Made by a program: the position numbers and the translations under genes. This document shows, in pieces, positions 1-8,164 of a stretch of DNA of 27,456 nucleotides. The notes beneath the pieces were generated by a model, which was given only the letters and a program-made list of their open reading frames with translations, had not been told where the DNA came from and searched no databases. This DNA comes from JAAYGD01 sp964609995 (GTDB lineage Bacteria > Bacillota_I > Bacilli_A > RF39 > UBA660). The stretch is taken from the NCBI GenBank assembly GCA_964609995.1, contig CAZSTI010000010.1:1-27456 (forward strand), written 5' to 3'. Within the stretch, counting starts at the first letter, position 1. Each line of letters begins with the position of its first letter.

Positions 1-7
1 TTTTTTA

Positions 8-36
8 TTGAAATAATATATTTATAATGCTATTAT
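8..36 (+). promoter_or_regulatory. Promoter of the metalloprotease-toxin unit
   Basis: A -35 box TTGAAA (8-13) lies 17 bases before a -10 box TATTAT (31-36), which carries the extended -10 bases TGC just before it. Transcription would start near 43 and leave a 17-base leader with GAGGG at 51-55. This supports translation from the ATG at 60 rather than the in-frame ATG at 27, which would lie upstream of the transcript start. The region is AT-rich, so the match is suggestive only. Confidence 0.5.
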
Positions 37-59
37 TAATACATATAATAGAGGGCACT

Positions 60-3000
60 ATGAATGTAGAAATTGATTTTTTTAATACATTGATAAATAA
101 ATCGAGTGAAATAGATAATAAGCTATCTATCTCCTTAAATGACCTTGATGATGTTTTATATAGAGATTTAGATAATAGGGTATCAACTAATTCTATAAAA
201 GAAGATCTTTTTGATATAAGATCAAACATTAATAATTTAAAAAAAGAGGTTTCTGATATAAACAGTCAAAATCGATATTCATATAATATATGGATGGATG
301 GATTAAATGATATACCAAGTGAAATAAATATGTTAACAGATAAAGATGGAGTTCCATGGATATTGAAGAATATTAAATCACCAAAAGAAGAGCAAGTAGT
401 CAATATAAATAAAACGGATTCTTCAACTAATGTAGAATATAGTTTAACTATGGAAGATACAAATCTAATGCTATCTCAATTAGGAGATATTCAAGCTTCT
501 TTAGAACAAAAAATAAAAGCTATGGAAAATAGTTCTATAACAATTCCAAACTCTCTTATATCATTTTTAATGTATAATGGTTTTACAATATTTGAAGTTG
601 AATCTGACGGAATAGTAATTGGTGGATATGTATTAGAAAACGTCTTAGTTCTATTAAAAAGATATCAAGAAAATTTAATAAATAGTAAAGAAGAATATTT
701 TGATAAAGAATCATTAATAAAAGAATTAATATTATATGAATTTATAACTGAAAAAGATGCTAAAAATTTATCTTATGAAGAATTAATTGATTTGGCAATT
801 TCAAATATTGATAATCTAATATTTCCTATTAATATTGCAGTTGATGTTTTAAAACAAACGAGAATTCAAAAACAAGAAATAATTAATTCTATTTATGCTT
901 TGAGAATATCATCTTTACTCTTAGCATTTGAAGGATTGAATTTAAACAGTGATTACGATGAATTATCTCATTATAAAACCGATTATACTGATGGAATAAA
1001 ATATGATGGAGACAATCCAAAGTTAGGTACCGGTATAATTTTAAAAGGGAAATTATTAGAAGAATTTTTATTACATTTTGAAAGTGATATGTCAAATATA
1101 AGTATGATAAATGAATGTATAACAAACGAAACATTTAATGAAAATGGAGAGTATACATCAATTGTAATAGATTCAAAATATCTTGAAATATATTATAAAT
1201 CTATTAGAGATCAAGAATTAAGAAGTGGCATTGAAAGTATGGATTATTTTGGGGACCCTTCAGAAATTGAAAATATTGAATCAGAAACAGGAAAAACCGA
1301 TTTTATTTCATTTTTACTAAGCTTCTTAAATAATGATGGAGATTTTAAATATTATACAGAAGAACAAAAACAAGATTATTGGTATTTGATGACTAAAGAT
1401 GGGAAAGAAAAAGCATCTGATTATCAATTCGCATTACTAGATGGAATTAATCAAATTAAAGGTATTGAAGAGTCTACTAAATATATTAATAGAATGATAG
1501 ATGAAGGAAAAAGTGGATTCGAAAAGATATTTGATTCAACTGCACAAGGTTTTTGGGATACGACTTCAAAACAATGGGAAAATTTTACAAACTTTTTTTC
1601 TCCTGATGGTATAAAGTCTGCTTTAGATTATGAAATGTATTTTAAGACTTTATTTTTAACAATGAATTATTCTGAAGAAATAATTCAACATTATAATAAA
1701 AAATTTGAATCAGGAGAAATAACAAAAGAAGAATATGATAGAAATATAGGATTATTAAATAATATAAATGCAATGGATGAATTATCTAATCCTAATTTTA
1801 GAAAAGTACTTAAAACTGGATATGGAATTGGCTCTGACTTATCTATAATTGTTCCAATGATTGGTGGTATGATTACTAACCCAATAGCGGCATCTTTTTA
1901 TATGGCAGCATTTTCAGCTGGAGGAAAATTAGAAGAGTCATATCAAACTTATGGTAAATTAGAGTCAAAACATTATACAAATGCCGCTATAACATTCTTG
2001 TCAACCGGTCTTTCACAATATTTATTAGGAGGATTACCAGGATTAAGCAAGGGAGCGGGAAAAATAGCTCCAAAAAACTTTAAAGAAGCAATTGCTATTA
2101 TGCATAAAAATGCAGTATCAGAAGTTGGTCAAGAATTATTTGAATTAGGAGTTGATTTAAGCTCTAGTGCTATAATATTAGAGGAGTTCTATTCACCTGA
2201 AGAAATAGCAAATATGACTTTTGAAACTATAGTTAAAACTTATGCAATGACATTATTTTTAAATGGATCTAATTTATCATTGAATTATATTGTAAATGCT
2301 AGTAAAGAAATTGGTTTAGCTTATGAATCTAAAGATCAAGCTTTAATAACTGAAACTCTAAAAAAATATGGATTTAAGAATATGGATTCAATTGAATATA
2401 CTATTAAAAGAAACATAGACACTGTTGTAGCGCTTGAAGAAGCAAAATTAAAATCTAATGTAGTTGATGCTCTAATAAAAGACATTTTAAGCATTAAAGA
2501 TCCAACTACTAGACTTTCAGTTCTTAACTATACTATTAAAAACGATAAATATTTTAATATTACATTTAAATTAATAAATTCTATCTTTTCTTTAAATGAT
2601 ATAAATTTGAAAAAAACTTTATTAAACCATTTTTATAATAAAGATATTGATTTAGAAAACAATACTGGAGCGGGTAGTATAAAAGCTTTATTAGATTTGG
2701 GAGAACTTCTTGGTGTTATAAATTTAGAAGATGTTAATTTAAATACTGCCAATATTGATTTTGAAAAATTAAATATAAATGATCTTGAATTATTAATTTG
2801 GGCTAATGAAAATAACAAAAGAATTTTAATAGAAAAAATAAGTATAGAAGATCTTAAAGATTTTTTATTTAGCGGAATCATAGATTATAATGAATATATT
2901 TATGATTACCAAAAAAGATTTAATAAAATGTCAAGAAGTGAACTACTATCTTTTTCTTCTTATAAAGGAGATAATGCTGATATTACTAATATGATTGAAT

Positions 3001-3890
3001 CATTGCTGCAAGCAAAATTCTCATCTTTACCACTATATTTTCCAAATTATACAATTGAAACCCAAGCTTCGGATAATTCAAAAAGACAAAAGGTAAGTGT
3101 CTTTGAATTATTATCAATAATTACTGATTTCGATTCTTATATAAAATTTAAAAATGGGTCATTAAAATTATCATATGATAATCAATATTTATATTTTAAT
3201 GCATTTAAAAAATTTGCAAGTATGATTAGAGCAAGCAAAAATTCAATTGGATTAGAAGAATACGAATTAAAAAGAGTTGAAGATTTAGGTAAAATATATG
3301 ATGAAGAATATCACGATGTATTGTATCTTGTAAATCAAGCTAAAGAACAATTGTATGATAGAGGAATAAATAAAATTTTATTTAATGGGTTGTTAATTGC
3401 TAAACCTAAGAATTTTAATTTTAATTTTCAAAATATTAGAGTAAAAGACCTAATACAAGTATTTAATAAAATGCCTATCAAACTATCTGGTGCAACAAAA
3501 GGACTTTATTTATATGATGAAGAATGTCCACGAGATATTTATTGGAGAGTTGCATATAGTAGTAATCACAAATCTTCTGCAGAGGGAGGGGACGGAAATA
3601 TATATATTTATTCACCCGCATCTAAGAGCTGGAATTCCGGAACTCTTGAACATATTCTCTTTCACGAAGCTGCTCACAATTTTGATAGTCAATTAATACG
3701 ACATAATTTTAGTGGAACTCCAGAATGGCAAAAAGCAATATCTTCTGATAAAAACACTCCATCAGAATATGCAAAAACAAACAGTCAAGAGGATTTTGCA
3801 GAATCGGTTGCCCATTATTTTATTAATCCCGAAGAATTTAAAAAGAATTTCCCAAACAGAGCTGCATATTTAATTAAAATATTTAAATAA
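60..3890 (+). CDS. Large putative toxin/effector with C-terminal anthrax-lethal-factor-like zinc metalloprotease domain
   Basis: The 1276-residue protein has no signal peptide. Residues 1-90 look helical and coiled-coil-like, followed by a long Lys/Glu/Asn-rich region. Around residues 585-670 there is a glycine-rich hydrophobic stretch (GYGIGSD... to QYLLGGLPGL) of a kind I associate with the central pre-toxin part of long clostridial polymorphic proteins. The last ~200 residues look like a gluzincin of the anthrax lethal factor/Pro-Pro endopeptidase (ATLF) type: HEAAHNFD at 1202-1209, then YAKTNSQEDFAE at 1237-1248. In that family the two His, a Glu 40-50 residues downstream (here E1244) and a Tyr seven residues before that Glu (Y1237) form the zinc site and active centre; all are present. 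The family cleaves peptide bonds in host or secreted proteins. The start at 60 follows GAGGG. Export route, target and toxicity are inferred, not shown. Confidence 0.8.
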   Translation: MNVEIDFFNTLINKSSEIDNKLSISLNDLDDVLYRDLDNRVSTNSIKEDLFDIRSNINNLKKEVSDINSQNRYSYNIWMDGLNDIPSEINMLTDKDGVPWILKNIKSPKEEQVVNINKTDSSTNVEYSLTMEDTNLMLSQLGDIQASLEQKIKAMENSSITIPNSLISFLMYNGFTIFEVESDGIVIGGYVLENVLVLLKRYQENLINSKEEYFDKESLIKELILYEFITEKDAKNLSYEELIDLAISNIDNLIFPINIAVDVLKQTRIQKQEIINSIYALRISSLLLAFEGLNLNSDYDELSHYKTDYTDGIKYDGDNPKLGTGIILKGKLLEEFLLHFESDMSNISMINECITNETFNENGEYTSIVIDSKYLEIYYKSIRDQELRSGIESMDYFGDPSEIENIESETGKTDFISFLLSFLNNDGDFKYYTEEQKQDYWYLMTKDGKEKASDYQFALLDGINQIKGIEESTKYINRMIDEGKSGFEKIFDSTAQGFWDTTSKQWENFTNFFSPDGIKSALDYEMYFKTLFLTMNYSEEIIQHYNKKFESGEITKEEYDRNIGLLNNINAMDELSNPNFRKVLKTGYGIGSDLSIIVPMIGGMITNPIAASFYMAAFSAGGKLEESYQTYGKLESKHYTNAAITFLSTGLSQYLLGGLPGLSKGAGKIAPKNFKEAIAIMHKNAVSEVGQELFELGVDLSSSAIILEEFYSPEEIANMTFETIVKTYAMTLFLNGSNLSLNYIVNASKEIGLAYESKDQALITETLKKYGFKNMDSIEYTIKRNIDTVVALEEAKLKSNVVDALIKDILSIKDPTTRLSVLNYTIKNDKYFNITFKLINSIFSLNDINLKKTLLNHFYNKDIDLENNTGAGSIKALLDLGELLGVINLEDVNLNTANIDFEKLNINDLELLIWANENNKRILIEKISIEDLKDFLFSGIIDYNEYIYDYQKRFNKMSRSELLSFSSYKGDNADITNMIESLLQAKFSSLPLYFPNYTIETQASDNSKRQKVSVFELLSIITDFDSYIKFKNGSLKLSYDNQYLYFNAFKKFASMIRASKNSIGLEEYELKRVEDLGKIYDEEYHDVLYLVNQAKEQLYDRGINKILFNGLLIAKPKNFNFNFQNIRVKDLIQVFNKMPIKLSGATKGLYLYDEECPRDIYWRVAYSSNHKSSAEGGDGNIYIYSPASKSWNSGTLEHILFHEAAHNFDSQLIRHNFSGTPEWQKAISSDKNTPSEYAKTNSQEDFAESVAHYFINPEEFKKNFPNRAAYLIKIFK

Positions 3891-3900
3891 GGAGAATTAT

Positions 3901-4317
3901 ATGAAATATGAAGAATTAATTAATAATAATTATTTGAAGAAATCAATAACAAACGAAAAAGGCTATATTGAGACTAGTTATTTTGATGCTAATTGGAATT
4001 ATACTACAGAAGATAAATCTTTTCATAAAATCATAAAATCTTTTGATATAAATGGAAACCAAATAGATGAAGATATTATAGATAACAAAGATATTAATAA
4101 ATTGAATGAAACTATTACATATGAAAGGATAAATTTAAAAACTCCTTCAGGTGGAGATTATTATGAAGCTCATTTCTTTGATAATGAATGGAAATACACT
4201 ACAAAAGATAAAACAGTTAATGTTATTATAAGAGAATGTAAAGAAGATGGTACTTTAGTGAAAGAAACTTTTATGCACAGAAATAATAAAGAAGTTGATA
4301 AAAATATGAACAAATAA
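3901..4317 (+). CDS. Small two-repeat protein, candidate immunity or partner protein
   Basis: This 138-residue protein is not recognised by family. It follows the metalloprotease gene after 10 bases, with GGAGAA at 3891-3896 as ribosome binding site and a terminator directly after it, so the two form a closed two-gene unit. It consists of two copies of a ~39-residue module, at residues 22-60 and 87-125, 65 residues apart. Both follow the pattern Y-x-E-x-x-[YF]-F-D-x-x-W-x-Y-T-T-x-D-K, then I-I and a late Gly. No signal peptide, membrane segment or nuclease/protease motif is visible; the protein looks small, soluble and beta-rich. By position it could be an immunity protein, a chaperone or adaptor for export, or a second effector. 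Position favours immunity, but this is inference. Confidence 0.75.
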   Translation: MKYEELINNNYLKKSITNEKGYIETSYFDANWNYTTEDKSFHKIIKSFDINGNQIDEDIIDNKDINKLNETITYERINLKTPSGGDYYEAHFFDNEWKYTTKDKTVNVIIRECKEDGTLVKETFMHRNNKEVDKNMNK

Positions 4318-4379
4318 AAAAAATAAATGTTAATAAAAACCCTATTTGGAATTGTAATAAGCAAGATTAAAACCATAAT

Positions 4380-4404
4380 AAAACATGTTACTACATGTTT
4401 TTTT
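4380..4404 (+). terminator. Rho-independent terminator of the metalloprotease unit
   Basis: AAAACATG (4380-4387) pairs with CATGTTTT (4394-4401) around a 6-base loop, followed by T to 4404. The T-run leads directly into the -10 box of uvrC. Confidence 0.8.
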
Positions 4405-4406
4405 AA

Positions 4407-4426
4407 TGTATAATACAAATAGGTGA
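4407..4426 (+). promoter_or_regulatory. -10 box and ribosome binding site of uvrC
   Basis: TATAAT at 4409-4414 directly follows a TG; no good -35 box is visible. The predicted transcript start near 4421 coincides with the AGGTGA ribosome binding site (4421-4426), leaving a leader of only about 12 bases before the ATG at 4433. Confidence 0.55.
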
Positions 4427-4432
4427 TTAACT

Positions 4433-6178
4433 ATGATTAAAGACAAATTAAAGCTATTACCAGAAAAACCTGGTTGTTATCTTATGAAAGATATAAATAA
4501 TATTATAATATATGTTGGAAAAGCTAAGGTATTAAAAAATAGAGTATCTTCTTATTTTAATCTTAAACATACTGGTAAGACTGCTTTATTAGTAATTAAT
4601 ATTGTTGATTTTGAATTTATTGTAACAGACTCTGAATTAGAAGCTCTTCTTTTAGAAATAAATTTAATTAAAAAACATGAACCTAAATATAATATATTGT
4701 TAAGAGATGATAAGTCATATCCTTATATCGAAATTACTAATGAAAAAATTCCCAGATTGATTATAGTAAGACCCAAAAATAAAAAGAAAAGCGGGAAATT
4801 ATTTGGTCCTTATCCAAATGTATATGCTGCTAGAAAAACAGTAGAAATATTAAATAGAATATATCCAATTAGAAAGTGTGTTAAGATTCCTAAAAAGGTT
4901 TGTTTATATTATCATATTGAAGAATGTATGGGTTATTGTGAACATAATATTAATACGGAATTAATAGATGATATGTTAGATAATATAACTAAGTTTTTAA
5001 ATGGAAATCATGCAATTGTTACAATTAAATTAAAAGAAGAAATGGAAAAAGCTTCGCTAAATTTAAATTATGAAAAAGCAAAAGAAATGAAAGATTATTT
5101 GGAATATATTGAGGTTACTTTAAGAAATCAACATATTGATTTTAAAGATAATATTGATAGAGATATTTTTGGATATTATTCTTTAAATAATTATTTATCT
5201 ATACAAGTTTTATCAATTAGAAATGGTAATTTGGTTGAATCAAATTCCAAGATATATGAAATGGTTGATTCGGTAGAAGAAGAATTAGTATATTATATTT
5301 CTATGTATTATAAAGATAATATAGAACCTAAAGAAATATTGATTCCTAGTATAGTTAATTCAAAATTAATTGAAGAATACACTAATATCAAGACATTAAT
5401 ACCTATTAAAGGTAAAAAGAAACAATTGCTAGATATGGCAATTAATAATGCGAAAATTTCTTTAGAGCAAGAGATAGAATTAATTAAAAGAAAAGAAGAT
5501 GCTATTATTGATGCTTTAAATGAATTAAATAAAATATTAGGTATTGATAATATAAATAGAATTGAAGCATTTGATAATTCTCATTTATTTGGAAGTTATT
5601 CAGTAAGTGGAATGGTAGTATTTACTCTTGGAAAACCAGATAAAAAAGAATATAGAAAGTATAAAATAGAAAGCAATGTTAAAGATGATTATAATATAAT
5701 GAAAGAAGTAATATACAGAAGGTATTATAGAGTCTTAATGGATAGTTTGGAAAAACCTAATCTTATTGTAGTAGACGGAGGAAAACCTCAAATGAGTGCT
5801 TCTAAAGAAGTTATGGAGAGCCTTAATTTAAACATTCCAATATTAGGTTTAATTAAAGATGATAAGCATAATACTAATAGTTTACTATACAATAATAAAA
5901 TTATAACTATTGAAAAGAATTCCAACCTATTTCATTTATTAGAAAGAATACAAGATGAAGTGCACAACTTTACTATTAGTTATCACAAGAATATTAGATC
6001 AAAAGGTTTAGTATCTTCTATATTAGATGAAATACCAGGTATTGGAGAAAAAACAAGAAAAAATATATTAACAAAATATAAAGATGTTAGTATATTAAAA
6101 GAAATGACATTAGAAGAATTAAATAAAGAATTTAATAAAAATATCGCCAAAAACATATATGAATATTTTAATAAATAA
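4433..6178 (+). CDS. uvrC: Excinuclease ABC subunit C
   Basis: UvrC makes the two incisions around a DNA lesion in nucleotide excision repair, after UvrA and UvrB have marked it. The 581 residues are slightly short for the family (about 590-610) but complete. Residues 12-90 form the GIY-YIG nuclease (PGCYLMKD, IYVGKAK, NRV at 36-38, catalytic Glu in ALLLEINLIKKH near 75) for the 3' cut. Four cysteines at 149, 157, 165 and 169 match the iron-sulfur cluster ligands described for UvrC. A UVR motif that contacts UvrB lies around 201-227. The RNase H-like domain for the 5' cut carries IEAFDNSH (Asp381) and VVDGGKPQ (446-453). Helix-hairpin-helix repeats end the protein (IPGIGEKTRKNIL). The gene stands alone behind its own promoter; uvrA and uvrB are not in the window. 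Confidence 0.98.
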   Translation: MIKDKLKLLPEKPGCYLMKDINNIIIYVGKAKVLKNRVSSYFNLKHTGKTALLVINIVDFEFIVTDSELEALLLEINLIKKHEPKYNILLRDDKSYPYIEITNEKIPRLIIVRPKNKKKSGKLFGPYPNVYAARKTVEILNRIYPIRKCVKIPKKVCLYYHIEECMGYCEHNINTELIDDMLDNITKFLNGNHAIVTIKLKEEMEKASLNLNYEKAKEMKDYLEYIEVTLRNQHIDFKDNIDRDIFGYYSLNNYLSIQVLSIRNGNLVESNSKIYEMVDSVEEELVYYISMYYKDNIEPKEILIPSIVNSKLIEEYTNIKTLIPIKGKKKQLLDMAINNAKISLEQEIELIKRKEDAIIDALNELNKILGIDNINRIEAFDNSHLFGSYSVSGMVVFTLGKPDKKEYRKYKIESNVKDDYNIMKEVIYRRYYRVLMDSLEKPNLIVVDGGKPQMSASKEVMESLNLNIPILGLIKDDKHNTNSLLYNNKIITIEKNSNLFHLLERIQDEVHNFTISYHKNIRSKGLVSSILDEIPGIGEKTRKNILTKYKDVSILKEMTLEELNKEFNKNIAKNIYEYFNK

Positions 6179-6200
6179 CAAAATATATTGCATATAAAAA

Positions 6201-6228
6201 TTGACAATATATATTATTTGTGTATAAT
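6201..6228 (+). promoter_or_regulatory. Promoter of the 590-residue orphan gene
   Basis: TTGACA (6201-6206), a 16-base spacer and TATAAT (6223-6228): an almost perfect sigma-A-type promoter and one of the strongest in the window. The ribosome binding site GAGGGG follows at 6247-6252. Confidence 0.75.
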
Positions 6229-6257
6229 AAACCTCGGTAATTAAAAGAGGGGTATTT

Positions 6258-8030
6258 ATGGCTGATAAGAAAGATTTGATATTTTATCTAAATGATATTA
6301 ATAGTTATATTAAGGAAATAAAAGAGTCTGGATTAAATATATTAGATGAAGAGAGTTTTAATTCTTATTTAACTCTTTTAAAAGAATATAAACGAAGATG
6401 GAAAGAAGATGTATTGCCGGTTGATAAAGGCCCTAATATTGTTAGTAAATCATTAATTATTTTTCCTATTGAAGAGACTATTTTTAAATTTAGAAAATTC
6501 ATGAAAAATATTGGAAAGCAAAAACTAAGGGATAAGAATTCGAATGAATTATTATCAATGTTTGAATCTTTGTTAAATAAAGATAATGCTTCAGAAGAAG
6601 AATATAAAAGTTCTATAACAACAATGTATGCTTTGTATGAACACTTTAATAAGGATTCATCAAAGTATAATGAAATAAATGAAGATATTGCTAAATACAT
6701 CTATACATTAGTAAAAAGAAGATTTTTAGAAAATGAAGATGCATTTCATAATATATCTTCTTTAATAAAAGTTCCTGTCTGCAATATTATAAAACCAATG
6801 ATAATCGAAGATGCAAAATCAATATTAATAGAAAATTTTGATATTGATGAAAAGAAAGATATACAAAATGATATTAGAATATTTCTTACTTTAAATGATT
6901 TTGTTTCTTATAATTGTTATGAAAAATTATTTGAAAAAATTATTAATTTAAATAGAATAGGCGCAAAAAAAGCAATAGTGGAAGATGAAATTGAGGTTGA
7001 AAATCTTGATGATTTTTATGAGGAAATATTAAATGAATTAGATGAAATAAAAAAGGATAACTATGGTTTATATACATATTCATTAATTTATATTTATTAT
7101 GCAAAAAAAGAAGCAATAGATAATCAAGAATTTATATTAGCGTTAAAAGAAGTAAAAAAAGAATTAATAACATATAATTTTAATGAAGAAAACAAATATA
7201 TAGATTCAGATAAACAAAAACTAATAAATAAAATAAATGATTCTGAAGATAATATAAGAGAATCCATTTTAGATAACTTTAATTTCAAATCAAAGTTTGA
7301 TCGTTTTACATTTTTAAAATATATAAATTTTGAAAACTATAAGAAAAAAATGCTAAATGGTAATTATCAATTAACTACTTCAGATTATATTGATACAAAA
7401 GAAATGGCACTATTATTTTCAAAATTTATAATAAGTGGTTATTTTGAGGATAGTATAATAACAGAGTATAACAAATCGGAAATATTAAATGTATTATCTG
7501 AATTAATAGAAAGCGAAGAAGATTCAATAACAATATGGAAAATTAATAGTTATAATAGATTACTATTTGATAAAAGACCACATTACATAAATATATTATC
7601 AAGTAAATATGTTAATGCATCTGATTTAACATGCAAAATAGATTTTTATTCAAATAAAAATATAGATACTGTTAATAAATTTTATTCAAATATGATAATA
7701 CTTTATCCTATACTACCAATGGAAGAATTTGAAAAGCAATTTAAAGATCAATTAATTGATTGCTTAAATATTTTAAAAACAGATGAAAGCAATTCTTTTG
7801 CACCTTCAGGACGAACTATAAAATTACAGTTAAAAAAAATAAATGATAATTTAAATTATAATCTTTATCAATCAATTATGAATCCTGAAAACGAATTAAA
7901 ACCTTATTATATCGATTTCAAAAAAATATATACTGTATTAGAAAACAGAAAATCACCATTAAAACCTGTTGTTAGGATTAAAGAATTAAAACGATCAGAA
8001 GCAAATAATGCTCTTAATCAAAGTAAGTAA
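6258..8030 (+). CDS. Hypothetical 590-residue soluble protein
   Basis: I do not recognise this protein. It has no signal peptide and no membrane segment, is rich in Lys, Glu, Asp, Ile and Asn, and looks largely alpha-helical. There are no nucleotide-binding, metal-binding or cysteine motifs; the few cysteines are scattered. An acidic stretch (about residues 240-265) separates a helical N-terminal half from a C-terminal half. The tail is basic (LKPVVRIKELKRSEAN). The start at 6258 is set by GAGGGG five bases upstream. It has its own near-consensus promoter and no clear operon partner: uvrC ends 79 bases upstream without a convincing terminator, and gltX begins 134 bases downstream. Base composition matches its neighbours, so nothing marks it as recently acquired. 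A structural or scaffold role is possible but unsupported. Confidence 0.85.
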   Translation: MADKKDLIFYLNDINSYIKEIKESGLNILDEESFNSYLTLLKEYKRRWKEDVLPVDKGPNIVSKSLIIFPIEETIFKFRKFMKNIGKQKLRDKNSNELLSMFESLLNKDNASEEEYKSSITTMYALYEHFNKDSSKYNEINEDIAKYIYTLVKRRFLENEDAFHNISSLIKVPVCNIIKPMIIEDAKSILIENFDIDEKKDIQNDIRIFLTLNDFVSYNCYEKLFEKIINLNRIGAKKAIVEDEIEVENLDDFYEEILNELDEIKKDNYGLYTYSLIYIYYAKKEAIDNQEFILALKEVKKELITYNFNEENKYIDSDKQKLINKINDSEDNIRESILDNFNFKSKFDRFTFLKYINFENYKKKMLNGNYQLTTSDYIDTKEMALLFSKFIISGYFEDSIITEYNKSEILNVLSELIESEEDSITIWKINSYNRLLFDKRPHYINILSSKYVNASDLTCKIDFYSNKNIDTVNKFYSNMIILYPILPMEEFEKQFKDQLIDCLNILKTDESNSFAPSGRTIKLQLKKINDNLNYNLYQSIMNPENELKPYYIDFKKIYTVLENRKSPLKPVVRIKELKRSEANNALNQSK

Positions 8031-8132
8031 GTACTTATAAATAAAACGAATAATTTAATAATGATATTGAAACTATAAATGTTTATAATTATGTAAAAAT
8101 AATAAAATACTAATCAATTTGATGTTTTTTTA

Positions 8133-8160
8133 TGATACAATTAAATTATTAATGGAGTGA
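8133..8160 (+). promoter_or_regulatory. Extended -10 promoter and ribosome binding site of gltX
   Basis: TGA followed by TACAAT (8136-8141) forms an extended -10 element; no proper -35 box is seen. GGAGTGA (8154-8160) lies just before the ATG at 8165. Immediately upstream, ATCA/TGAT (8113-8116 with 8120-8123) and a run of seven T (8125-8131) could be a very weak terminator for the preceding gene. The leader is far too short for a T-box. Confidence 0.5.
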
Positions 8161-8164
8161 TTTT

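Noticed and set aside
27..59. In-frame ATG at 27 as start of the giant protein
   Set aside because: It has no ribosome binding site and lies before the predicted transcript start near 43; the ATG at 60 follows GAGGG.
3490..3696. 68-residue plus-strand frame inside the protease gene
   Set aside because: It lies in another frame over the conserved metalloprotease coding sequence and has no ribosome binding site.
60..4317. The protease unit as part of a prophage or insertion element
   Set aside because: No integrase, transposase, phage structural genes, terminal repeats or att-like duplications were seen; base composition matches the neighbours.
6183..6212. Inverted repeat ATATATTG/CAATATAT after uvrC as a terminator
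   Set aside because: No T-run follows and the 3' arm runs into the -35 region of the next promoter; more likely chance in AT-rich DNA.
6232..6250. CCTC/GAGG pairing that could hide the ribosome binding site of the 590-residue gene
   Set aside because: Only four pairs with an 11-base loop, and the 5' arm lies at or before the predicted transcript start near 6235.
8031..8164. T-box or other riboswitch ahead of gltX (and likewise argS)
   Set aside because: Leaders are about 10-25 bases, far too short for a T-box, and no specifier or antiterminator elements are seen.
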